Under the pieces are notes generated by a model. It saw nothing but the letters and a program-made list of their open reading frames with translations, ran no database searches and had not been told where the DNA came from. The position numbers and the translations under genes were made by a program. From contig CAZSZS010000076.1 in NCBI GenBank assembly GCA_964611275.1, positions 1 to 37,736 of the forward strand: a stretch of 37,736 nt of DNA, written 5' to 3'. The DNA comes from WJMT01 sp964611275. Lineage in GTDB: Bacteria; Acidobacteriota; Aminicenantia; Aminicenantales; Aminicenantaceae. Below, piece after piece: positions 25,213 through 33,642 of the stretch. Numbering within the stretch: position 1 is the stretch's first letter; each line of letters begins with the position of its first letter.

Positions 25213-26631
25213 TTATCCCCTGTTTCTGAGCCTGAGATAAATTCCCCGTTCAAAACAGGGTATATGACAGTCAAATTTGGCAGATAGAAAAAATTTCCAC
25301 TTGAAATAATAATGGACCTTTTTCTGGCCTATACCCATAACATTCCATGCGATATCCTCGATAACCTTTCTTCGCTTTTTTGTGACCCAAGGCAGGTCCA
25401 GTGTGTACCAGTCCATTTCAACCCAACCTTCCAAAGATTCCGGCGGATCAAATCCTTTAACAAGGCTTTGTTGATACAAAGCTGTCTCTGGATAAGGTGT
25501 ATAGAGTGAAGGACCTGAGATCTTGCCAAAAAATTTATTCTTTTTCATCAATTGATACATCAAATCGACCGTCATTTTTATATCATCATCCATCTCACCC
25601 GGCAATCCCATCATAAAGTGGTAATTTTGATAGATTCGATGTCTGGTTAACTTATCTTTGACTGTAATGATTTGATCCCGTGTGATCCCCTTATTGATGC
25701 TTTTTAAAACTTTGTCCGATCCGCTTTCTGCTCCCAGAGTCAATGTGTGGCAGCCGCTTTTTTTCAACAGCTCAATAAACGCATCATCGAAACGATACAC
25801 ATCGTCGATCCGGCAGTCCGCATGCCATTTAATGCGGATGTTTTCCTTGATGATTCTCTCAGTAATTTTTTTCACCCTCTCTTTATCCACAAAAAAATTG
25901 TCTTCTCTCCAGGTTATTCCATCGATGTCATACTGATCGACCAATTCATTAAGTACATCAATAATCCGGTCCACACTCATGGTTCTCCAGGTGCTTTTAT
26001 AGTAATGGCCGTTATAACAGAATGCACATCGATGAGGGCAACCCCGGCTCGTGCACAATTCAAATGATCTTTGTGAACCAAACCTTTTTCCCACATAACG
26101 ATTCACATCAATAAGGGAATAATCAATACGGGGAAGATTATCGAGTATGGGAAAGGTGCGATCAGGATTGACAATTACTTTATTATTTTTTTTGTATCCG
26201 ATTCCTTTAATTTCTTCCGGCCTTTTTTTGTTTTTGAAATGCTCTATAAGTTCAATGGCCGTTTCTTCTCCCTCTCCCTTTACAATATAATCAATATGTT
26301 TGTGTTTCAGAGTTTGCTCTGGAAAGATACTTGGATGGATCCCCCCCCAAACAATGGGAATGTCGGAGCGACTCTTGACAAAAGCCGATGCCTTGAGCCC
26401 ATGCTCGATCTGGCTTCCTGTCATGGAGGTTATCCCGATGAACAGGGGCTTATGCTTTATCTCTTTTAAAAGCAGATTCCACCAGTCCGAATGCAGGAGT
26501 TCATCCACGATCTTTACAGAAAACCCTTTCGCAGTTAAAGACGACCCCACATATAAAAGCCCCCAAGGAACAGGAGGAGGCTTGAGGGGGGCGTTAAAGA
26601 ATTTCGGCCGAAACAGAATGATGTCTGCCAT
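25213..26631 (-). CDS. Cobalamin-binding-type (B12) radical SAM protein in polysaccharide operon
   Basis: A 472-residue protein. Residues 1-140 form a B12-binding-like Rossmann domain (PVPWGLLYVGSSLTAKGF, VWGGIHPSIFPEQTL, YIVKGEGEETAIELI), followed by a radical SAM domain with the cluster motif CPHRCAFC inside CTSRGCPHRCAFCYNGHYY, and the sequence LGAESGSDKVLKSINKG and MMGLPGE. Family members do methylations, ring closures and other radical reactions, often on lipids or antibiotics. The base-off cobalamin His motif (DxHxxG) is not evident. It is the first gene of the operon rSAM-glycosylphosphotransferase-polymerase and starts after AAGGAG, so its substrate may be a sugar, lipid carrier or polymer. 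The exact reaction is unknown. Confidence 0.9.
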   Translation of the reverse strand: MADIILFRPKFFNAPLKPPPVPWGLLYVGSSLTAKGFSVKIVDELLHSDWWNLLLKEIKHKPLFIGITSMTGSQIEHGLKASAFVKSRSDIPIVWGGIHPSIFPEQTLKHKHIDYIVKGEGEETAIELIEHFKNKKRPEEIKGIGYKKNNKVIVNPDRTFPILDNLPRIDYSLIDVNRYVGKRFGSQRSFELCTSRGCPHRCAFCYNGHYYKSTWRTMSVDRIIDVLNELVDQYDIDGITWREDNFFVDKERVKKITERIIKENIRIKWHADCRIDDVYRFDDAFIELLKKSGCHTLTLGAESGSDKVLKSINKGITRDQIITVKDKLTRHRIYQNYHFMMGLPGEMDDDIKMTVDLMYQLMKKNKFFGKISGPSLYTPYPETALYQQSLVKGFDPPESLEGWVEMDWYTLDLPWVTKKRRKVIEDIAWNVMGIGQKKVHYYFKWKFFLSAKFDCHIPCFERGIYLRLRNRG

Positions 26632-26783
26632 GGAGCTCCTTCAAATCCGAGAGTTTTCCTTGTTTGTGTTCCTCCTTTTTACAAGAGTTTCGGATTGAAT
26701 ATAAGTTTTTTTTTAAAAAAAGTTGTGATAAAGTACCCATCCAAGTTAAGATTTTTGTGATATGTTTTACTGGAAAACAAGAA

Positions 26784-26812
26784 TTCATAAGATAAACCGC
26801 TTAGATTATAAG
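26784..26812 (+). promoter_or_regulatory. Candidate promoter for the flippase gene
   Basis: TTCATA (26784-26789), 17-base spacer, TATAAG (26807-26812) in the 223-base divergent gap. The same gap contains a T9A7 tract (26706-26721) that may bend DNA. No clear promoter for the minus-strand radical SAM gene was found. Confidence 0.4.
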
Positions 26813-26854
26813 GAAGCCGCTTCTTATTGGCAATAGCTTAGACAAGTAAACTTA

Positions 26855-28354
26855 ATGGAAAAAAGACGGATTCTCATCAACTCTGTCATGTCAGTCATCC
26901 AGATCGTGGTTGTATCTGTTGTTTTGTTTTTTCTCTATAAGTTCTTGCTCGGGACCATAGGTGCAGAACACTTCGGCATTTGGTCTCTAGTTCTGGCTGC
27001 CACAGCTGTTACTCAAATTGCTGACTTAGGATTATCAGGAGGTGTGGTTAAATTTGTAGCCAAATACATTGCACGGGAAGATGACCAGAGCGTTTCTGAA
27101 ATCATCCAAACAGCTGTTCTCACTATAGGACTCACTGTGGGAGTTGTTCTGATCATAGTCTATCCTGTCATCAAATGGATCCTGAGTTTGATCATGCCCT
27201 CCGAACAGTTCCCTCTTGCCTTAAGTATACTGCCGTTTGCGTTCTTGGCTTTGTGGCTTTGTGTGATCACAAGCCTCTTCCAATCAGGACTGGACGGGTA
27301 TCAGCGTTTTGATATCCGCAGTGTCCTATTGATGTCAGGCGCGCTTCTCCATCTTCTGCTCTGTTTCTGGCTGGTCCCTAAATACGGGCTTTTAGGGCTT
27401 GCTTATGCCAAAGTCATTCAGAATGCTTCCGTATTGACGGCATCATGGTTTATGCTGAGAAGACTGATCCCTTCTCTTCCTATTATTCCCCTAAAATGGA
27501 GCCGGGCTCTGTTTAAGGAAATGATCGGCTACTGTATCAATTTCCAAATCATCTCTATCGCCTCAATGCTTTACGACCCGATCACCAAAGCGCTTCTCAG
27601 TAAGTTCGGAACCCTCTCAATGGTCGGCTATTATCAAATGGCAAGCAAAATGATCCAGAAGCTGCATGCCCTTATTATTGCAGCCAATCAAGTCCTTGTT
27701 CCGGCTATTGCCGGATTGAAGGAAAAAATCCCTGAAAAGATACAACAAGTCTACCTCGCTTCTTACAGGCTGCTTTTTTACCTGGTATTTCCTCTTTATT
27801 CACTCGTCATTATCAGCCTGCCTCTTATATCCAAACTCTGGGTCGGGTATTATGAGAGGACATTCGTGGTGTATGCGGCTTTACTTTCGGTAGGGTGGTT
27901 GCTGAACACATTAGCCAGCCCAGCCTATCACGCAAATCTGGGCATCGGAAAACTCCGCTGGAATGTTGCGGGCATGCTTGTGACAGCCCTGCTCAATGTG
28001 GTTTTGGGCATTGTCCTCGGAGTCTTCTATCAAGGTCTTGGGGTCGTCATTGCCTGGATGCTGTCTTTAGCCTTAGGCAGCAGTGTCATCTATGTTTCCT
28101 ACCATATCCATCATAAAATACCTTTTGGAGAGCTGTTTCCAAAATCAAGCCGAATGAATACCGCATCGTGCATTCTGGGAATATTATTGGCTCTTTTTAT
28201 ACGCTGGAAACTCTCAGATATGCTATCCCCCTTGTTCCTGAATATATTCCCAATACTTGTTTTTGTGATGGTTATTCTTATCCCTTACTGGAGGCACCCG
28301 ATGCGGAAATCGTTGATGAGTTGGATGACCAAAGAATTGTTTAAAATAAGATAA
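26855..28354 (+). CDS. Polysaccharide flippase (Wzx/MATE-like, oligosaccharide transporter)
   Basis: A 499-residue membrane protein with about 14 hydrophobic helices. The N-terminus (ILINSVMSVIQIVVVSVVLF, EHFGIWSLVLAATAVTQIAD, LGLSGGVVKFVAKYIA) is typical of the Wzx polysaccharide exporter family in the MOP superfamily. It would flip undecaprenyl-linked repeat units across the inner membrane, feeding the polymerase gene at 21823. The ATG has a poor ribosome-binding site. It is divergent from the radical SAM gene and co-directional with the glycosyltransferase 63-70 bases downstream. Confidence 0.92.
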   Translation: MEKRRILINSVMSVIQIVVVSVVLFFLYKFLLGTIGAEHFGIWSLVLAATAVTQIADLGLSGGVVKFVAKYIAREDDQSVSEIIQTAVLTIGLTVGVVLIIVYPVIKWILSLIMPSEQFPLALSILPFAFLALWLCVITSLFQSGLDGYQRFDIRSVLLMSGALLHLLLCFWLVPKYGLLGLAYAKVIQNASVLTASWFMLRRLIPSLPIIPLKWSRALFKEMIGYCINFQIISIASMLYDPITKALLSKFGTLSMVGYYQMASKMIQKLHALIIAANQVLVPAIAGLKEKIPEKIQQVYLASYRLLFYLVFPLYSLVIISLPLISKLWVGYYERTFVVYAALLSVGWLLNTLASPAYHANLGIGKLRWNVAGMLVTALLNVVLGIVLGVFYQGLGVVIAWMLSLALGSSVIYVSYHIHHKIPFGELFPKSSRMNTASCILGILLALFIRWKLSDMLSPLFLNIFPILVFVMVILIPYWRHPMRKSLMSWMTKELFKIR

Positions 28355-28423
28355 AACTGTCAATTTCACAAAGAAGGAGTTAACTTGAGCCCTTGCCAAT
28401 ATCCAATATACTGATGGTTGAAA

Positions 28424-29557
28424 ATGGTTAGAAAACAAAAAAAAATTATATTCGTTTATAACAGCGCCCGTTATCTTTACAATTTTCGCTTGAGCTTGAT
28501 GCAGTCCATGAAAAAAAGGGGTTGGCAGGTCATAGCTGTGTCTCCTTATGACCAATATGCAGAAAAGATCACACACGCGGGTCTTTGCTTTTTGGAGCTT
28601 CCTTTCAAGCGAAAAGGCCAAAATCCGCTTAAGGACCTGAGGCTGATTTTCCGTCTGGCACAATTTTACGCCCATGAAAAACCGACCATCGTCCATCATT
28701 TCACCATAAAACCGGTCATCTACGGAACATTAGCCGCCCGCTATTCTAAGGTGCCCGGGATAGTGAATCTGGTGCCCGGTTTGGGGTATGCTTTTTCAAG
28801 AGGAGGCTATCTCCAACACATAGTGGAAAAAATGTATCGTCTCGCCTTTTCGACCCGGACCCATGTGATTTTTCAAAATCCTGACGACTTGAACCACTTT
28901 ATCCGGAGAAAATTGGTTCGCCCCGAACAGACTCATTTGATATGCGGCTCCGGAATAGATACGGAATTCTTTTCTCCGGATAGATTCCCCCAGGAAAAAG
29001 ATCCGCCGCAGGTTACGTTCACGCTTGCGGGGCGTATGATATGGGATAAAGGAATTGCAGAATTTGTGGAGGCAGCCAAAATTGTCCATGCCGAGAACAA
29101 AGAAACTCAGTTTTTTTTAATAGGTGATCCTGATTATGGAAATCCAAACTCTGTTTCCGAGATCTGGCTCGAAAATCTTCAATATATGGATTTCATCAAA
29201 CGGATCGGACATAAAGATGACATCAGACCCTTTTTGGCCCAATCTTCCGTGGCTGTCCTCCCATCTTATAGAGAGGGGGCTCCCCGATTCCTTATCGAAG
29301 CCGCGTCTATGGGAAAACCAATTATAACCACTGATGTGCCTGGATGCAGGGACATCGTGATCCATGGCCAGAATGGCTTGCTCGTGCCAAAAAAGAACGT
29401 GACCCGACTGGCTCAAGCTATGCTGACATTGGCCGCCGATCCGGTTAAGCGGCAGCAAATGGGATCAGCCGGCAGGGAAAGAGCCCTGAACGTGTTTAAC
29501 GAACTTCTGGTCATTCGCAAGACTCAGGAAATATACGCCAAATGTGCAGACATCTAG
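28424..29557 (+). CDS. Glycosyltransferase family 4
   Basis: A 377-residue GT-B enzyme. The N-terminal acceptor domain starts IIFVYNSARYLYNFRLSLMQ and includes HHFTIKPVIYGTLAARY and NLVPGLGYAFS; the C-terminal domain carries FTLAGRMIWDKGIAEFVEAA, the family-4 EX7E-type segment YREGAPRFLIEAASMGKPII and DVPGCRDIV. It is like the PglA/WbuB group that extend lipid-linked glycans with a retaining mechanism. ATG 28424 and TTG 28418 are both possible. Upstream, a good AAGGAG (about 28374-28379) drives instead a 9-codon ORF (28385-28414) whose TGA lies four bases before the TTG, so initiation may be coupled to a tiny upstream ORF. Confidence 0.93.
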   Translation: MVRKQKKIIFVYNSARYLYNFRLSLMQSMKKRGWQVIAVSPYDQYAEKITHAGLCFLELPFKRKGQNPLKDLRLIFRLAQFYAHEKPTIVHHFTIKPVIYGTLAARYSKVPGIVNLVPGLGYAFSRGGYLQHIVEKMYRLAFSTRTHVIFQNPDDLNHFIRRKLVRPEQTHLICGSGIDTEFFSPDRFPQEKDPPQVTFTLAGRMIWDKGIAEFVEAAKIVHAENKETQFFLIGDPDYGNPNSVSEIWLENLQYMDFIKRIGHKDDIRPFLAQSSVAVLPSYREGAPRFLIEAASMGKPIITTDVPGCRDIVIHGQNGLLVPKKNVTRLAQAMLTLAADPVKRQQMGSAGRERALNVFNELLVIRKTQEIYAKCADI

Positions 29558-29584
29558 TCTGGATGGTGAATAGTCCAGGTTAGT

Positions 29585-30790
29585 CTAGAGAGGGAGCAGG
29601 GCTCTGTAACGCCGGAATATTGTCTGTCCTGAAACTTTTTCAGGAATTTTTGACGACTCCGTACCGGGACGATCATTGTAAGGATGGATTGATATGCGCC
29701 CAAAATCAAAGGACTCTGCAAATTCTCTGGTTTTTTCAAAATCTTCATCTGTCTCACTCGGAAAGCCAACAATGAAATGCGTGTTGACCGTGATCTCAGG
29801 GATGTTTTTTTTCAAATCATTGAAACAAGCTTTGATATCATTGATTTGATAAGGTCTTCTCATCAAGCGCAGTATCCGGTCGCTTCCCGACTGGACCGGC
29901 ATGGACAGATAAGCGATCTTCTCTTTATGCTTTTTTAAGAGGGGCAGGAGTGTGTCATAGTATCGAATCAGCCACCGGGGATTTAAATCAATGATCCGGA
30001 TCTGATACTCTCCCGGGATGGCAAAGATCTGTTTCAATAACTCCGCAAAGTTCGTCCCTATATCCTGACCATAACTCCCCACATCATTATTTATCAATAC
30101 AAATGTCTTTTCTCCCTGGTCAACACCCTGCTTGAATTCACGGATGACGGCATCAGGCTCTTTGCTTTTGACCTTCCCGGCGGCAATTCTTACAGCACAG
30201 TAACTGCAGTTTCCTAAACATCCGTTTGCGATCTTTATGTTCCATGTTTTTTTATATTTTGTTCTTCCGAAAAAAAGGGATTTCACTTTTTTGTAAAAGA
30301 GCGAACTGACCTCTACATCCATTTTGAACTTCTTTATCAGGAATTCTCTGGGAGAGATCAAATCCTTCATGGGATAAATGGAATTGGCATCCGGGATGCT
30401 TTCCAGCTTTTTTCGAGCCCCTATAATGTCATCCAAAACATTTATTTCTTCAATGGGGAAAACATCATAGTTCCCATTAAGGGCTTCTCTGTTTATTTTT
30501 ATCAGACAGCCTGTGACAATGATTTTAGTGTGAGGCTGTTTTTTCTCAAGCGCTATCCTTATGGTATTCAGAGTTCTTTTCTCAGACGAGACGAAACATC
30601 CGCAGGAATAAATGAAGACCAAATCAGCTTTTTCGATGCGGTTGGTCGGATGCCAATCATTTTCTAAAAAATAATTATAAAACCGGCTGGTGTCCAGACT
30701 CCGTCTCGGACAAAAATTATTGACAAAGGGAATGAACTTTTTTTGCTTTTGAGAGGAGTCCATTTTATCTTCGGAAAGAGAGTGATTCAA
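29585..30790 (-). CDS. MiaB/RimO-like radical SAM methylthiotransferase lacking a TRAM domain
   Basis: A 401-residue protein of the methylthiotransferase type. The N-terminal UPF0004 part has three cysteine positions at the usual spacing (NNFCPRRSLDTSR, YSCGCFVSSEKR, VTGCLIKIN), binding the auxiliary cluster, and the radical SAM motif is CLGNCSYC. Later motifs are LSMPVQSGSDRILRLMRR, HFIVGFPSETDEDF and HPYNDRPGT. It ends right after the radical SAM domain (FRRYRALLPL), without the C-terminal TRAM domain that MiaB, RimO and MtaB use to hold RNA or protein substrate. A TTG start (30790) has AAGGAG at good spacing; an ATG lies at 30763. It sits beside polysaccharide genes, so it may be a specialised paralogue. 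Confidence 0.85.
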   Translation of the reverse strand: MNHSLSEDKMDSSQKQKKFIPFVNNFCPRRSLDTSRFYNYFLENDWHPTNRIEKADLVFIYSCGCFVSSEKRTLNTIRIALEKKQPHTKIIVTGCLIKINREALNGNYDVFPIEEINVLDDIIGARKKLESIPDANSIYPMKDLISPREFLIKKFKMDVEVSSLFYKKVKSLFFGRTKYKKTWNIKIANGCLGNCSYCAVRIAAGKVKSKEPDAVIREFKQGVDQGEKTFVLINNDVGSYGQDIGTNFAELLKQIFAIPGEYQIRIIDLNPRWLIRYYDTLLPLLKKHKEKIAYLSMPVQSGSDRILRLMRRPYQINDIKACFNDLKKNIPEITVNTHFIVGFPSETDEDFEKTREFAESFDFGRISIHPYNDRPGTESSKIPEKVSGQTIFRRYRALLPL

Positions 30791-30981
30791 TTGAAGGTCT
30801 CCTTAAAGGGTCGCATTTTCATTCCGAAATTCTATCATAAAAACAAAATTATTCAAGACTTAAGGAAAATCCCGTATGAACCTGAGAAAAAAATCGTAAT
30901 TCAGTCAATGCCTGCATTAAGTTCCTTACCGAAAAATTGTATGATTTCATCACAAAATAACGTATCCTAATAACAAAGCGA

Positions 30982-31500
30982 ATGGGTAAATTCAATACAA
31001 AAGAGATCGTCTGGATGACCGCTCTTGCTATCTTGTGTCTCGCTTGTTTCCCGGTCAATCCCCTTGTTCTCACAGGACTGATCGAACCTCATTTCTCTCT
31101 TCCTCTTTTTATTTTGGGCTGGGTGGTTTGGGCTGTTGGGATGGTCCTGGTCACGGCGCCCATTATTCTTTTTCCTCGGCGGGGAAAAGTCCCCAAGGGA
31201 AAATCCTTTATTCACACAACCCGATTGGTGAATTCAGGAATTTATTCGGTTGTCAGGCACCCTCAATATCTTGGAGGAATTCTGTCCCTATTCATCGCCA
31301 CATTTCTTTTTTATCCACACTGGCTGTTTGCAGTTTTAGGCGTCCCCGGAATCGTTCTTCTTTATTGGAGTACTAAACTGGAGGAGAACCGTCTTATCGA
31401 ACAGTTTGGAGATGACTACAAAGCCTATATGCAAAAAGCACCTAGAATGAACCTAATTTTAGGCATCATCAGACTTATAAGGTCTTCAAAAAAAGACTAG
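30982..31500 (+). CDS. Isoprenylcysteine carboxyl methyltransferase-family membrane protein
   Basis: A 172-residue integral membrane protein with about four helices and the ICMT/PEMT C-terminal signature: VNSGIYSVVRHPQYLGGILS followed by LEENRLIEQFGDDYKAYMQKAPR. These residues bind S-adenosylmethionine and the acceptor in the family. Bacterial members methylate phospholipids or other small isoprenoid-linked molecules; the substrate here is not known. The ATG has no good ribosome-binding site. It lies between divergent and convergent genes and shows no operon partner. It could be unrelated to the polysaccharide region. Confidence 0.86.
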   Translation: MGKFNTKEIVWMTALAILCLACFPVNPLVLTGLIEPHFSLPLFILGWVVWAVGMVLVTAPIILFPRRGKVPKGKSFIHTTRLVNSGIYSVVRHPQYLGGILSLFIATFLFYPHWLFAVLGVPGIVLLYWSTKLEENRLIEQFGDDYKAYMQKAPRMNLILGIIRLIRSSKKD

Positions 31501-31520
31501 ATAGTGTTGTCTGGCGTCTT

Positions 31521-33527
31521 TTACTTTCTGGACCTCACAGAGCGGAAAAACCAGCTGAAAAGGACAACCACCAAAATCACGGCCATTACTACGAATATGA
31601 TGAGCACAAAACCGGCCTGTTGGGCTTCATCCTCAGTTACGCCGCTGACGACTGGCAAAGATATGCCCGACGGAAACTCATTGTTCCGGAATACAGTGAC
31701 TTGAGGAGCCGGGTCTGATTCAGGTGTTTTAAAACTGAGCTGGTCCGCACAGGTAATGGTCACACGGATCCTGTTCCCCGCGTCAAACACATTTGAAAGA
31801 GGAAGAAGGTCAAACACGAGTTCGACGGGATTGGCTTCAGGGAGCGGCTCCATATCCTCTTCATAGCTTCTATGATAAGGAAGCCCCATGTAATCAAAAG
31901 GAGGTTCTGATATTTTTCTGTGGGACGCTCTCAATACTCCTTCTGTAATGTAATGGGAATATCCATTTGGATCCACTTCTTCCAGATAGACAAAAAAATC
32001 ACCATCGTCTGCCGTGGATGACACCCAAAGAGATACGACCGGATGACCGGTCACGACCACATCCTGTTCCAGGGGATCCGTCGTGTATGTCAAAGCTTTT
32101 TTATCATTCAAAGACATATCGCCATACCAGAAACCTTCCCCTCTTCCGTCAGTCCATCTGTTTTGCTCACCGCTCGTAGTGGTATAGTCAACGGCATACA
32201 AGTCTTTACCGGAAGAAAGGGGTGCCTGTGTTTTGAGAAAGCCGTCATTTGAAGAATCGATACTGCCTGAAGGTCCCTCTCTGAAATAAAACTCTCTGTT
32301 TTCTGTCTCAGGAAGAGGCCAAGTTTGAGCAAAGCTCCACGCTTCATTTTGCGGTTTTCCGATTGTGAAATAGCAGAGAGGCGGCTCATCCATTATGCCG
32401 TTTTCAATCCCTTTCAGCCAGTAGTCATACCAGCGCAGGCACTCTGAAGACAGGCTGAACTCAAAGTCATACCCGATCAAAGGAGTAATGGCTTTTTTCC
32501 ATCCCTCGCTTCCCATACTGTGAGACCAGGGAGTTAAGATGAGCTTCTGCGGCTTCTTAATGTTCTGAAACCACAAAAGCGCATCTTTCGGCCACAGGTC
32601 ATACCATCCTGCTACTGTGTAAACAGCCGCATTTGATTTATTCAACCCTTCCAGATAGGCATTAGGGCTCCATTCCTTATAAATCTGTGAGGAAACCTCC
32701 TCAGGAACACTGTCTCTATAAGGGGTGGACTTGACCAGGTCATTAGGGTAAATATTTTCTTTGTGCTCCTCAAGAGCTTCTTTAAAGAGAACCGCATCCG
32801 GATCTGAATCCACAGGGGGAGTGGGTATCTCCAGGTCCAGTCCTTTGACCAAATCGCTCCAGCCGTTAAGAAAATCATCCTGACAGACTCCTCCGGGATA
32901 GGCAAAGGCGTACAGATCAAACATAGCAAAAACAGGCATGACCGCTTTCAGGTGAGGCGGGGACATCCCAGCCGCAATGTATTGAGTGATCCCGAGATAG
33001 GAACCTCCGTACATCCCGATGTTCCCATCACACCAGGGCTGTTCAGCAAACCATTCCACAATATCATACGTATCCTGCGCTTCCTCAGGAGTAAAAATGC
33101 CATTTCTTGTCCCAAAGGAAGCTCCGCTCCCCCGAACATCCACGACCGCTATGATATAGCCGTGGCTTAAGATCTTCCTGAGAGCCGGATTTTCCATATA
33201 AGTGGCAATTTCTCCTTCTTCCGTAAAACTGGCCCTGTGATACCGTGTGTGTATCCATATAAGGGGAAGCGGCTCTTCAACCGGTTTTCCGTTGACAGCA
33301 GGCCGATGGATATCAGCAGCCAGTCTGGTGCCGTCTCTTACGGTAATATACAAGGATACTCTTGCTATCTCATTATATACGGCTTCTGAATAGCCTTTAT
33401 ATTCACCCGGCTTTGATATTTTTTCTTCCTGATAGGCTTTAATCCCCACAAAACCAGCAAGAACAAACAGAGCGAATGAAATCATTAATAACGAAGTTCT
33501 TTTTCTCTTTTTTCTAAAGTGACTCAT
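31521..33527 (-). CDS. CocE/NonD-family alpha/beta hydrolase, membrane-anchored at both ends
   Basis: A 668-residue hydrolase of the X-Pro dipeptidyl-peptidase/cocaine esterase type. The N-terminus has a basic tail and hydrophobic helix (TSLLMISFALFVLAGFVGIK), then the catalytic domain with WIHTRYHR, DVRGSGASFG and the nucleophile motif GGSYLG in MYGGSYLGITQYIAAG, and a jelly-roll domain (about 420-625) with GNRIRVTITCAD. The C-terminus unusually carries a second membrane helix (AGFVLIIFVVMAVILVVVLF) and basic end (RSVRSRK). It probably splits ester or amide bonds outside the inner membrane. GGAGG lies before ATG 33527. It is divergent from the sugar-kinase operon. Confidence 0.92.
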   Translation of the reverse strand: MSHFRKKRKRTSLLMISFALFVLAGFVGIKAYQEEKISKPGEYKGYSEAVYNEIARVSLYITVRDGTRLAADIHRPAVNGKPVEEPLPLIWIHTRYHRASFTEEGEIATYMENPALRKILSHGYIIAVVDVRGSGASFGTRNGIFTPEEAQDTYDIVEWFAEQPWCDGNIGMYGGSYLGITQYIAAGMSPPHLKAVMPVFAMFDLYAFAYPGGVCQDDFLNGWSDLVKGLDLEIPTPPVDSDPDAVLFKEALEEHKENIYPNDLVKSTPYRDSVPEEVSSQIYKEWSPNAYLEGLNKSNAAVYTVAGWYDLWPKDALLWFQNIKKPQKLILTPWSHSMGSEGWKKAITPLIGYDFEFSLSSECLRWYDYWLKGIENGIMDEPPLCYFTIGKPQNEAWSFAQTWPLPETENREFYFREGPSGSIDSSNDGFLKTQAPLSSGKDLYAVDYTTTSGEQNRWTDGRGEGFWYGDMSLNDKKALTYTTDPLEQDVVVTGHPVVSLWVSSTADDGDFFVYLEEVDPNGYSHYITEGVLRASHRKISEPPFDYMGLPYHRSYEEDMEPLPEANPVELVFDLLPLSNVFDAGNRIRVTITCADQLSFKTPESDPAPQVTVFRNNEFPSGISLPVVSGVTEDEAQQAGFVLIIFVVMAVILVVVLFSWFFRSVRSRK

Positions 33528-33604
33528 TGATCAATCCTCCTTTAACCTTTTTTTACTCCATATGAAATCAATTGTCCAGTAAGAAAAAACGAGAGACGGT
33601 CTTA

Positions 33605-33633
33605 TTGACAACAACGGGCCTCAAGCAGATAAT
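33605..33633 (+). promoter_or_regulatory. Promoter for the kinase-isomerase-URO-D operon
   Basis: TTGACA (33605-33610), 17-base spacer, GATAAT (33628-33633). The expected transcript start near 33640 is only about three bases before the kinase ATG (33643), so the mRNA may be leaderless or nearly so. Confidence 0.72.
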
Positions 33634-33642
33634 GAAAAAAGA

